Positions 14,826 through 22,000 of a DNA stretch of 23,245 bases are shown here, piece after piece. Within the stretch, counting starts at the first letter, position 1; each line of letters begins with the position of its first letter. The notes beneath the pieces were generated by a model. The model made no database searches and was not told the DNA's origin. It saw nothing but the letters and a program-made list of their open reading frames with translations. The translations under genes and the position numbers were made by a program. Source of the DNA: an uncultured Clostridia bacterium (GTDB lineage: Bacteria; Bacillota_A; Clostridia; Oscillospirales; Oscillospiraceae); the NCBI GenBank assembly GCA_949289625.1, contig CASEPH010000123.1:1-23245 (forward strand), read 5' to 3'.

Positions 14826-14844
14826 CAGGTAAAGGAGGTACCTG
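14826..14844 (+). promoter_or_regulatory. Ribosome binding site in a hairpin loop before the binding-protein gene
   Basis: CAGGTA (14826-14831) and TACCTG (14839-14844) form a perfect 6-bp stem whose 7-nt loop is AAGGAGG, the ribosome binding site. The ATG follows 2 nt after the stem. The loop keeps the site exposed, but the stem could modulate initiation. Confidence 0.35.
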
Positions 14845-14846
14845 CC

Positions 14847-16214
14847 ATGAACAAGAGACGCAAGCTGATTTTAGCAGGAATCCAGGGACTGATCCTTTCG
14901 CTGCTGCTGTCCTCCTGCAACACAGGCAGTGGCAATATCACAGATTTCTCTTCTGCATCCGGATCTGCGCAGGCCGAAACCACAGCAATATCCGCTGGCG
15001 AGGACCCCATTGTCCTGACCCTGGCCACCTATGGCGGTACAACGATTCCCATTGTCAAGCAGTTCAACGCGTCCCAGTCCGCCTATTATATCGAAATTGT
15101 GGATTATTCCCAAGACAATACGGTCTCCAAGGACACCGCCTGGAAGCAAATCCATGCGGAATTGGCCAGCGGAGAAGGGCCTGATATCTTTTATCTCTGG
15201 AAATTGGACATGAACGCTGCAACCTACGGTCCAAAGGGGTATTTGGAGGATTTGCTTCCATATCTGGATGCGGATGAAACATTAAGCCGGGAGGATTTTG
15301 TGGAATCCCTGATGGATGCGGCGCTGATTGACGGAAAGCTCTATGGGACGATCCCCTCCTTTAGCGTTTTTACCATGTTCGGCCCAAGTTCAAAGATCGA
15401 GCAATATAAGCCAGCCACATTTACAGAGCTTTTGCAATTAGCACAGGATAATGGCGGAGCGGCACAACTGATTCAACAGAATTATTCAGACATGGATTTC
15501 CTGTATACGGTATTACGGGTTTCGTCGGATGAATTCGTTGATTTCAGCACAATGACCGCCAACTTTGACAATGACAATTTTCGATCCTTATTAGAGCTGT
15601 GTTTACAATTTGAACAAAATGCAGATGCAGATAAGAGCGCCGCAATTCTTAATTACTGCGCCGTTAGTTCTTTTATGGAAACGCAGTATTATGAAGCATA
15701 TTACGGGGAGGAAATCGAGTTTTTTGGCTGTCCAGGCCTATCTGCGTCCAAAAACTATTTTATGAATATCATCGATCAATACGGGATGAACGCAAATTCA
15801 AAGCACAAGGATGGGGCATGGAGTTTTCTGCGGCTACTGTTCACAGAAGCATATCAGACAGATGCATATGTAGATTCCGCTTTTCCATCCTTTCCCAGCA
15901 ATAAAAACGCACTAAACGCATTGGCGGATAAAGCAATGTCCACGCTGTATGAGCAGGATGAAGGCGGAAATGAGTGGGAGTTTACGCAGCGTGGGGAACA
16001 TGATGACTTTGCATATCATGCCGCCACGCAAGCCCAAGTTGACCAGATCATGGGTCTCATTGACAGCGCGTCGCAGGCATCCAATTATACCGCAACGATC
16101 GCGTCCATTGTGATGGAAGAGGCGCAAACGTATTTTGCCGGAGACGCAACGCTGGAGGATACCATAGAGAAGATTCAGAACAGAGTGGACATCTATCTGT
16201 CGGAACAGTCCTGA
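14847..16214 (+). CDS. Extracellular solute-binding lipoprotein (ABC family 1-type), orphan
   Basis: 455 aa. The N terminus is a lipoprotein signal: basic M-N-K-R-R-K, a hydrophobic core, then the lipobox L21-S-S-C24, so the mature protein should be lipid-anchored to the outside of the membrane. After a Ser/Thr/Ala linker, the sequence P-I-V-L-T-L-A-T-Y-G-G-T-T begins a two-lobe binding fold. I-H-A-E-L-A-S-G-E-G-P-D-I-F-Y-L is the typical first-lobe motif of family-1 sugar/oligosaccharide-binding proteins. The end (K-D-G-A-W-S-F-L-R-L-L-F, later A-Q-T-Y-F-A-G) is also typical. No permease or ATPase gene is nearby. From about 15240 to 16140 the GC content falls to roughly 40-50% per 60-base line, against nearly 60% in the neighbouring genes, which suggests acquired or recombined DNA. 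The ligand cannot be predicted. Confidence 0.82.
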   Translation: MNKRRKLILAGIQGLILSLLLSSCNTGSGNITDFSSASGSAQAETTAISAGEDPIVLTLATYGGTTIPIVKQFNASQSAYYIEIVDYSQDNTVSKDTAWKQIHAELASGEGPDIFYLWKLDMNAATYGPKGYLEDLLPYLDADETLSREDFVESLMDAALIDGKLYGTIPSFSVFTMFGPSSKIEQYKPATFTELLQLAQDNGGAAQLIQQNYSDMDFLYTVLRVSSDEFVDFSTMTANFDNDNFRSLLELCLQFEQNADADKSAAILNYCAVSSFMETQYYEAYYGEEIEFFGCPGLSASKNYFMNIIDQYGMNANSKHKDGAWSFLRLLFTEAYQTDAYVDSAFPSFPSNKNALNALADKAMSTLYEQDEGGNEWEFTQRGEHDDFAYHAATQAQVDQIMGLIDSASQASNYTATIASIVMEEAQTYFAGDATLEDTIEKIQNRVDIYLSEQS

Positions 16215-16258
16215 CCGCATTCTGGAACCATGGAAGTACTTCGGAAGGAGATGTTTTT

Positions 16259-16777
16259 ATGGAGCGATACGATGGAAAGACCAGAAAAGACGACGTGAAG
16301 AAATGGCTGCTCATCGGGATCCCGGCGGCCATTGTGGTGATTGGCTTTTTCGTAGGGATGAATCTCATAAAAAAAGCCATCGCCCCGGACTATACCATTG
16401 TGACCATGATGAACGGCACCCTGAACGATACGGCCAAAGCCATGGTGGAGGAAGCCGCCGCAGCGGCGGTGGGTGATAAGAACGAAAACGGCAAGGTCAA
16501 GATCGGTTTTAAGGAAGTGACGCCTGCGGCCTACGGCGGCTATGGTGACGCCGCAGCGACCCTATTCGCCGGAGACTATGTCTTTTTCCTCATAACGGAC
16601 CCCACGCCCTGGACCTCCGATCTGCTGGCCGTGAAAACGAATCTGTCAGACGCCAAGTTCTGGCAGGCCATGGACACAAATCAGCCGATTTACGGCTGTA
16701 TATTGAACACCGACGAGGATTCCGTGGCCGAGGCCCAACGAATCATCGAGCTGCTCCAGGAGCAGGATACACCGTGA
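16259..16777 (+). CDS. Single-TM membrane-anchored protein of unknown function
   Basis: I do not recognise this 172-aa protein. A charged N terminus (R-Y-D-G-K-T-R-K-D-D-V-K-K) precedes one transmembrane helix at about 17-38. The remaining 130 residues lie outside and have an alternating beta/alpha pattern (Y-T-I-V-T-M-M-N-G-T-L followed by a long Ala/Glu helix, then V-K-I-G-F-K-E-V, then G-D-Y-V-F-F-L-I-T-D). This looks like one lobe of a periplasmic-binding fold, which is inference from pattern only. The ribosome binding site GGAAGGAG lies 8 bp before the ATG. It is the last gene before the terminator at 16866 and starts 44 bp after the solute-binding lipoprotein. Confidence 0.6.
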   Translation: MERYDGKTRKDDVKKWLLIGIPAAIVVIGFFVGMNLIKKAIAPDYTIVTMMNGTLNDTAKAMVEEAAAAAVGDKNENGKVKIGFKEVTPAAYGGYGDAAATLFAGDYVFFLITDPTPWTSDLLAVKTNLSDAKFWQAMDTNQPIYGCILNTDEDSVAEAQRIIELLQEQDTP

Positions 16778-16865
16778 CGCCACTGCCTGCCATCCGGCTC
16801 CGGGATCTGGCCGGGTCAGTGGCTCTTTCGGCGTCAAAAACACCTCAAATAGAACGGTTCTCCAC

Positions 16866-16907
16866 GGCTGGGCCGCAGAAAAAGCTCTGCGGTCCAGCCG
16901 CCCTTTT
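16866..16907 (+). terminator. Terminator of the 11.8-16.8 kb transcription unit
   Basis: A 14-bp stem (16866-16879 / 16886-16899, with one G-T pair) surrounds a 6-nt AAAAGC loop and is followed by GCCCTTTTAC. Confidence 0.8.
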
Positions 16908-16962
16908 ACATTATGGCAAAGAGGGCTGCCCACAACTACACAAAAATCACAAATTCGGACGC

Positions 16963-16991
16963 TTTACGTCCCTCTGGAAATTTGGTATAAT
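16963..16991 (+). promoter_or_regulatory. Promoter of trmB-response regulator-kinase operon
   Basis: -35 TTTACG (16963-16968), 17-bp spacer, and perfect -10 TATAAT (16986-16991). Transcription should start near 16998, giving a leader of about 90 nt before the preferred trmB ATG. Confidence 0.65.
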
Positions 16992-17087
16992 GGTAAGCAT
17001 TGAACAGTCAACGTTTCCACTGGGCGCGCTATGACCGGCACGCATGATTCTGGAAGGAAACCTGGCAAAGAGAGAGGAATGACCAAC

Positions 17088-17738
17088 ATGCGAATGCGCA
17101 AGAAGCGGAATCTGGTGCCCCGAATGGAGGCCTGCAGCGACATCTGGATCCGGCAGCCGGAGCAGCTCCGGGGCCATTGGCGGGAGTTGTTTCCCCAGGC
17201 CCGGGAAGTCCATCTGGAGGTGGGCTGCGGTAAGGGAAAATTCACGGTGGAAACGGCGGCGGCGGAGCCGGATATTTTGCTGCTGGCCATGGAGCGGGTC
17301 CCCGAGGCCATGGTAATGGCCATGGAAAAGGCCAAGGCCGCAGGGCTGAAAAACGTATTCTTCATCGGCGAGGACGTGGCCCGGCTGGGAGATCTGTTTG
17401 CCCCTGGGGAGCTGGACCGGATCTATATCAACTTCTGTGATCCCTGGCCCCACAAGAAGCACGCCCCTCGGCGTCTGACCCATGCGGGGTTTTTGGCGCT
17501 GTACCGGGAGGCGCTGGGTCCCGGCAAGGAGATCCACTTCAAAACGGACAACGCCGGACTTTTTGATTTTTCTCTGGAGCAGTTTGCGTCTTGCGGTTTC
17601 GCTTTGAAAGAGATCACCCAGGATCTGCACCGGGACGGCCCTGTGGGGATCATGACCGGCTACGAGGAAAAATTCTATGCAGCCGGAACCCCCATCTGCC
17701 GTCTGGTGGCAGTCTGTCAGGAGGTAAAGAATGAATAA
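17088..17738 (+). CDS. trmB: TrmB, tRNA (guanine-46-N7)-methyltransferase
   Basis: TrmB methylates N7 of G46 in the tRNA variable loop using S-adenosylmethionine. The ATG at 17088 gives 216 aa beginning M-R-M-R-K-K-R-N, the standard TrmB start, with AGAGAGG about 10 bp upstream. In-frame ATGs at 17079 and 17031 are less likely. The Rossmann-type SAM site is E44-V-G-C-G-K-G. The family motif F-C-D118-P-W-P-H-K-K-H and the late T-x-Y-E motif (T190-G-Y-E-E-K-F) are present, so the enzyme looks complete. Its last 8 nt overlap the start of the response regulator gene, which makes the two-component system depend on trmB translation. Confidence 0.96.
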   Translation: MRMRKKRNLVPRMEACSDIWIRQPEQLRGHWRELFPQAREVHLEVGCGKGKFTVETAAAEPDILLLAMERVPEAMVMAMEKAKAAGLKNVFFIGEDVARLGDLFAPGELDRIYINFCDPWPHKKHAPRRLTHAGFLALYREALGPGKEIHFKTDNAGLFDFSLEQFASCGFALKEITQDLHRDGPVGIMTGYEEKFYAAGTPICRLVAVCQEVKNE

Positions 17739-18402
17739 TAACGTAAAAATACTCATTGCCGACGACGAAGAGCGTTGGCGTCGGCTGGTAGGGGATTTTC
17801 TCCGCAACGAGGGCTATAAGGTGGTGGAGGCCGCCAACGGTCAGGAAGCTGTGGAGATGGTCCGCAGCGACGGGGACATCAGCCTGGTGATCCTGGACAT
17901 CATGATGCCGGTGCTGGATGGCGTGGCCGCCTGCCAGAACATCCGTAGCTTTTCGGAGGTTCCCATCATCATGCTCACCGCCAAGAGTGACGAGGACAGC
18001 GAGGTCATGGGCTTCGTATGCGGCGCCGATGAATATATCTCCAAGCCGGTGAAATTCCCTGTATTCATCGCCCGAATCAAGGCTCTGCTGAAACGGTCGG
18101 TGACGGTACGGACCTGCGTAGAGGTTTCTGGGATCCGCATCGACCCCGACGCCCATACCGTGACGGTGGACGGTCAGGAGATCAGCCTGACACCCCGGGA
18201 GTTTGAGCTGCTGCTCTATGTGGCCCAGAACAAGAATATTGCCCTGTCCCGGCAGCAGATTCTCTCGGCGGTGTGGAACTTCGACTACTACGGTGACGCC
18301 CGGACCGTGGACACCCACATCAAAAACCTGCGGATGAAGCTGGGCGACCACGGAGCCGCCTTAAAGACCGTTCGGGGAAGAGGCTATAAACTGGAGGGAT
18401 GA
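17731..18402 (+). CDS. OmpR/PhoB-family response regulator
   Basis: 223 aa. The receiver domain (1-120) has the acidic pair D11-D12, phosphoacceptor D56 in V-I-L-D-I-M-M-P, and the conserved Thr and Lys in M-L-T-A-K and S-K-P. The C-terminal winged helix (about 125-221) has L-T-P-R-E-F-E-L-L and the recognition helix region R-T-V-D-T-H-I-K-N-L-R-M-K-L, ending R-G-R-G-Y-K-L. It should bind DNA as a phosphorylated dimer and act on unknown targets. It overlaps trmB by 8 nt and the kinase gene by 4 nt (ATGA). Confidence 0.95.
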   Translation: MNNNVKILIADDEERWRRLVGDFLRNEGYKVVEAANGQEAVEMVRSDGDISLVILDIMMPVLDGVAACQNIRSFSEVPIIMLTAKSDEDSEVMGFVCGADEYISKPVKFPVFIARIKALLKRSVTVRTCVEVSGIRIDPDAHTVTVDGQEISLTPREFELLLYVAQNKNIALSRQQILSAVWNFDYYGDARTVDTHIKNLRMKLGDHGAALKTVRGRGYKLEG

Positions 18403-18404
18403 GC

Positions 18405-19916
18405 ATGTGCTTTCGCAGCAGCCTGCGGCGGAACCTAATTCTGCTGTCCGTGGGAGTGCTGGTGCTGTACTATGTGCTCGTTTTCCTGTTCAGCGCCCTG
18501 TTTATGGAGCCGTACTATCTCCATAACGTGGAAATGTCTCTGATCGACGCCTACAGCACCCTAAAGACATCCGGGGAATATGATCTTGGCACGGTCAGCG
18601 CTCTGGAGGAATCCAATCTGTCCATCGTCATTGCGGACCGAGACACCAGTGAGATACTCTATAACAGCAAGGTGGAGAAACGGTTTATGCCGGATATGGA
18701 GGATCGGCTGCTTCCCTTCATCAAGGAAACTGCCGAGGCATCCGAAAAGGGCTATCACCTCATTACGGACGAGCTCCACGAGCACACTTCCTCTGGGGCG
18801 AACTATTCCAGTGGGAAGCGGGTCATTTTAGGGGGCGTTACGGACCTGTATGTGCTGGAGATCAGCACCTCCTACGCCTCCATCTCCCAGGCCACCAATA
18901 TTTCCATGCAGTTTTCCCTGATCGTAGGACTGATGGTGATGCTGCTGGCCATTCTGGCCTTCTCCCGGATGAGTTCCATGGTGGTGGAGCCAGTGGTGCA
19001 GATCACCAGCATCGCCAACCAGATCGCCCATCTGGACTTTTCCCAGAAATGCAACGTCCATATGGGGGGCGAAGTGGGAGATATGGCCCGCAGCGTCAAC
19101 ACCATGTCGGATTTTATGCAGACCTATATCGCCCAGCTGCAAGCAGCAAACGAGCAGCTCAAGGAGGATATCCGGCAGAAAAAGGAGCAGGAGGAGGCCA
19201 GGAAAAACCTGGTGGCCAACCTGTCCCATGATCTCAAGACCCCCATCGCCCTGATCGCCGGATATGCCGACGGACTGCGGGGCGGTATGGCCAAAACCGA
19301 CGCGGAGATCCGGGAATACTGCGACGTAATCTGCGACGAATCGGACCGGATGATGACCATGATTCTCAAAATGATGGAGCTGTTCCGGCTGGAGAGCGGC
19401 ACGGTGGAATTGGAGCGGGAGGAATTTGACCTGAGCGATCTCCTCAACTACGAGGTAGAGATCTTCGGCATGGAGATCGAACGGGCTGGGATCCAGTTCA
19501 CATCCTCCTATTCCGACTGCATGTACGTCTCCACGGACTATTTCTCTGCGGAACAGGTGGTCACCAACTATATGCAAAACGCCATCTCCCATATCAATGG
19601 CGGCAATCAGATCACCCTTTCTGCCGAGGATATGGGTCAGAGCTACCGGGTGACGGTGTTCAATTCCTCGGCACCCATTCCGGAGGAGGAACTGCCCCGG
19701 ATCTGGGACAGCTTTTACCGGCTGGACAAATCCCGGAATCGGACCGGACGGGAATCCGGCCTGGGGCTGTCTATTGTCAAAAGCAATATGGAGCTGTTGG
19801 GAGGCGGCTACGGCGTGGAGAATACAGAAGGCGGCGTGCTCTTCTGGGCGGAGTTCCCCAAGGCTCCAGAGCCCTCCAGTCTGCCCCCGGCTTCACCAGC
19901 TTCTGAAGAAGCCTGA
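18405..19916 (+). CDS. Membrane sensor histidine kinase (partner of the upstream regulator)
   Basis: 503 aa from the ATG at 18405, which has GGAGG 7 bp upstream. An in-frame ATG at 18399 overlaps the regulator stop and lies too close to that site, but would add only two residues. Order of parts: TM1 (about 11-34), an extracellular sensor region of about 135 residues with no recognised domain, TM2 (about 168-188), HAMP (about 189-243), a coiled coil rich in Gln, Lys and Glu, HisKA with phospho-His275 in N-L-S-H-D-L-K-T-P, and HATPase_c. The ATPase domain has the N box at N392, F box D-S-F-Y-R-L-D-K and G2 motif S-G-L-G-L-S-I-V-K. The tail is Pro/Ser-rich. It resembles VanS/ArlS-type envelope sensors in layout. 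The stimulus is unknown. Confidence 0.93.
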   Translation: MCFRSSLRRNLILLSVGVLVLYYVLVFLFSALFMEPYYLHNVEMSLIDAYSTLKTSGEYDLGTVSALEESNLSIVIADRDTSEILYNSKVEKRFMPDMEDRLLPFIKETAEASEKGYHLITDELHEHTSSGANYSSGKRVILGGVTDLYVLEISTSYASISQATNISMQFSLIVGLMVMLLAILAFSRMSSMVVEPVVQITSIANQIAHLDFSQKCNVHMGGEVGDMARSVNTMSDFMQTYIAQLQAANEQLKEDIRQKKEQEEARKNLVANLSHDLKTPIALIAGYADGLRGGMAKTDAEIREYCDVICDESDRMMTMILKMMELFRLESGTVELEREEFDLSDLLNYEVEIFGMEIERAGIQFTSSYSDCMYVSTDYFSAEQVVTNYMQNAISHINGGNQITLSAEDMGQSYRVTVFNSSAPIPEEELPRIWDSFYRLDKSRNRTGRESGLGLSIVKSNMELLGGGYGVENTEGGVLFWAEFPKAPEPSSLPPASPASEEA

Positions 19917-19968
19917 GCGTTGGGGTTTCATTGCCCAATTCATAGAAATACAGGCCCGACGGCGTTAT

Positions 19969-20017
19969 AACCCGGTCCAAGTTGTGTCTATCATACAACT
20001 TGGACCGGGTTTATTTT
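19969..20017 (+). terminator. Intrinsic terminator after the histidine kinase
   Basis: A perfect 17-bp stem AACCCGGTCCAAGTTGT (19969-19985) / complement (19995-20011) surrounds a 9-nt loop, followed by TATTTT. Confidence 0.9.
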
Positions 20018-20040
20018 CCCTTCTTCTTTTCCCAGAATCA

Positions 20041-20049
20041 TGGTATAAT
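20041..20049 (+). promoter_or_regulatory. Extended -10 promoter of the ZIP transporter gene
   Basis: TGG followed by a perfect TATAAT (20044-20049). The -35 region (TTCTTC, 20021-20026) is poor, so recognition would rest on the extended -10. The leader is about 28 nt. No metal-regulator operator was recognised. Confidence 0.5.
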
Positions 20050-20084
20050 ATAAAATACCAATATTGTGTACGGAGGCAACAAAC

Positions 20085-20861
20085 ATGAACACCACCCTTC
20101 TTTGGGGCAGCATGATCCCCTTTCTCGGCACGACTCTGGGCGCCGCCTGCGTCTTTTTTCTCCGGCGGGAGATGGGTGCCCGGGTCCAGAAGGCCCTGCT
20201 GGGCTTTGCCGCCGGCGTTATGGTGGCGGCTTCCGTGTGGAGCCTGCTGATTCCGGCCATGGATCAGTGCAGCCACTTGGACCGCCTGGCTTTTCTTCCC
20301 GCGGCGACAGGTCTGCTGCTGGGAATGGCCTTTCTGCTGGTGCTGGATCAGGTGATCCCCCACCAGCATCTGGACAGCGACTGCCCGGAGGGTGCGCCTT
20401 GCCACGCAAAATCCTCCACCATGCTGATGCTGGCCGTCACCCTCCACAACATTCCCGAGGGGATGGCTGTGGGTGTGGTACTGGCTGGCCTGGAGGGACA
20501 GGGTGGCATCTCCCGAACCGCCGCGCTGGCCCTGTCCATCGGCATCGCCATTCAGAATTTCCCGGAAGGAGCCGTGATCTCCATGCCGCTGAAGGAAGCC
20601 CTGGGCCGCCGTCGCGCCTTCCTCTACGGGGTTCTATCCGGTGTGGTGGAGCCCATTGCCGCCCTTCTGACGGTACTTCTGGCAGGGCTGGTGGTCCCTG
20701 CCCTGCCCTATCTTCTGGCCTTCGCCGCCGGCTCCATGCTGTATGTGGTGGTGGAGGAGCTGATCCCAGAATCCGCCCAGGGCGACCATTCCAATGTGGC
20801 GACCATCGCCTTTGCCGCCGGCTTTACCCTGATGATGATTCTGGACGTGGCCCTGGGCTGA
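20085..20861 (+). CDS. ZIP-family divalent metal transporter
   Basis: 258 aa from the ATG at 20085, with GGAGG 8 bp upstream; an earlier in-frame ATG at 20064 lacks a ribosome binding site. Members of the ZIP/GufA/ZupT family bring Zn2+, Fe2+ or Mn2+ into the cytoplasm. The protein has eight hydrophobic helices. The metal path motifs are H121-N-I-P-E125-G in TM4 and Q157-N-F-P-E161-G in TM5, with further acidic residues Glu189 and Glu224/225. A short His/Cys-containing loop (H-Q-H-L-D-S-D-C...C-H, 93-107) between TM3 and TM4 is the usual variable metal-binding loop. The gene stands alone between its own promoter and the next gene. Substrate preference cannot be read from the sequence. Confidence 0.9.
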   Translation: MNTTLLWGSMIPFLGTTLGAACVFFLRREMGARVQKALLGFAAGVMVAASVWSLLIPAMDQCSHLDRLAFLPAATGLLLGMAFLLVLDQVIPHQHLDSDCPEGAPCHAKSSTMLMLAVTLHNIPEGMAVGVVLAGLEGQGGISRTAALALSIGIAIQNFPEGAVISMPLKEALGRRRAFLYGVLSGVVEPIAALLTVLLAGLVVPALPYLLAFAAGSMLYVVVEELIPESAQGDHSNVATIAFAAGFTLMMILDVALG

Positions 20862-20899
20862 TCCTTTTCCCCATTATGCCCCTTTCTGTCCCTTCCCTC

Positions 20900-20928
20900 T
20901 TGACACCATTCGCCTCCTGTGCTACCCT
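20900..20928 (+). promoter_or_regulatory. Possible promoter of the DUF3089 gene
   Basis: Perfect -35 TTGACA (20900-20905) and a 17-bp spacer, but a poor -10 TACCCT (20923-20928) partly offset by an upstream TGC. Read-through from the ZIP gene is an alternative, as no terminator separates them. Confidence 0.4.
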
Positions 20929-20961
20929 CAAAGGGAAGGAAATGTGAAGGAATGGTGAAGT

Positions 20962-21942
20962 ATGTGGAAACGGATTCTGTCAGCGATCCTTCTGGCCGCC
21001 ATCTCCCTGGCCGTCCTGCTGTTTCCCTTGGGGAACTTTTACCGCAGCCCCTTGATGTGGGCCAGATCCGGCACAGCCCCAGACAAGCCGGTGGATCTGT
21101 TCCTGGTGGGCGCCACGGCGGACCTGGGCAAGGACGACACTTGGATGTCCAGCTGCTATCTACCGGAGGACCGGTATTTCCAGTCCGCCTTGCTGGGCCT
21201 GCAGGAGGGACTTTACGCCAACACCTGCAACATCTACGCGCCCTATTACCGGCAGGCCTGTCTCAGCATCTACTATCTGCCGGAGCCAGACCGGATCCCC
21301 TATCTGGACGCCGCCTATCAGGATGTGCGAGAGGCCTTTCTCTGGTATCTGGACCACGAAAATCAGGGCAGGCCCTTCCTGCTGGCAGGCTACTCCCAGG
21401 GTGCAGATCTGGCCCTGCGGCTGCTGGAGGAATTCTTTGACGACGACGCCCTCCAGTCCCAGCTGGTGGCAGCCTATCTCATCGGCTGGAGGATCACACC
21501 GGCGGATCTCTCCCAGTACCCCCATCTTCGGATGGCCCAGGGGGAACTGGATACCGGGGTCATCGTGTCCTTCAATTCGGAAGCCCCCGGCGTCACCGGC
21601 TCCATCATTGTGCCCGAGGGAGACTACACCTACGGCATCAATCCCCTAAACTGGACCACTGACGGCACCCCGGCCCCTCGAGAGGCCAATCCCGGTACTG
21701 TGGACCTGCACATGGACGGCACCGCAGACAATGACCGCCCCCATCTCCTGGGCTGTTATCAAAGCCCGGACCGAGGTACTATGCTGGTGCCGGATATTAC
21801 GCCGGCGGAATACCCCCCAGGGGAGCCAGTGTTCGTGGCGGGCTGCTATCACAACTATGAGCTGCAATTCTATTACCGCAGCGTCCAGGCCAATGTGGCC
21901 AACCGGGTGGAAGCCTATCTTGCCGCCAATCCCCAATCCTGA
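20962..21942 (+). CDS. Membrane-anchored DUF3089 alpha/beta hydrolase
   Basis: 326 aa. An N-terminal hydrophobic helix (about 5-24) serves as signal or anchor, placing the enzyme outside the membrane. The rest matches DUF3089, an alpha/beta-hydrolase group: Y-A-P-Y-Y-R-Q-A is followed by the nucleophile elbow G-Y-S145-Q-G in F-L-L-A-G-Y-S-Q-G-A-D. A candidate acid is the Asp in G-E-L-D-T-G-V-I and a candidate His lies in D-R-P-H-L-L-G-C-Y. Lipase or esterase activity on an extracellular substrate is likely, but the substrate is unknown. AAGGAA about 9 bp upstream is a modest ribosome binding site. The gene ends just before a bidirectional terminator. Confidence 0.82.
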   Translation: MWKRILSAILLAAISLAVLLFPLGNFYRSPLMWARSGTAPDKPVDLFLVGATADLGKDDTWMSSCYLPEDRYFQSALLGLQEGLYANTCNIYAPYYRQACLSIYYLPEPDRIPYLDAAYQDVREAFLWYLDHENQGRPFLLAGYSQGADLALRLLEEFFDDDALQSQLVAAYLIGWRITPADLSQYPHLRMAQGELDTGVIVSFNSEAPGVTGSIIVPEGDYTYGINPLNWTTDGTPAPREANPGTVDLHMDGTADNDRPHLLGCYQSPDRGTMLVPDITPAEYPPGEPVFVAGCYHNYELQFYYRSVQANVANRVEAYLAANPQS

Positions 21943-21949
21943 GTTTGCA

Positions 21950-21987
21950 AAAAGGGACCTGCCCCAAGCGCGAGGCAGGTCCCTTTT
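21950..21987. terminator. Bidirectional terminator between the DUF3089 and symporter genes
   Basis: A perfect 14-bp stem AAAAGGGACCTGCC (21950-21963) / GGCAGGTCCCTTTT (21974-21987) with a 10-nt loop. The A and T ends let it serve both converging genes. Confidence 0.9.
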
Positions 21988-22000
21988 GATTTGGATAGAC

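Noticed and set aside
20066..20947. 293-aa plus-strand frame overlapping the ZIP gene
   Set aside because: It is a frame-shifted reading of the ZIP gene; its Arg/Gly/Pro-rich sequence lacks hydrophobic segments and motifs.
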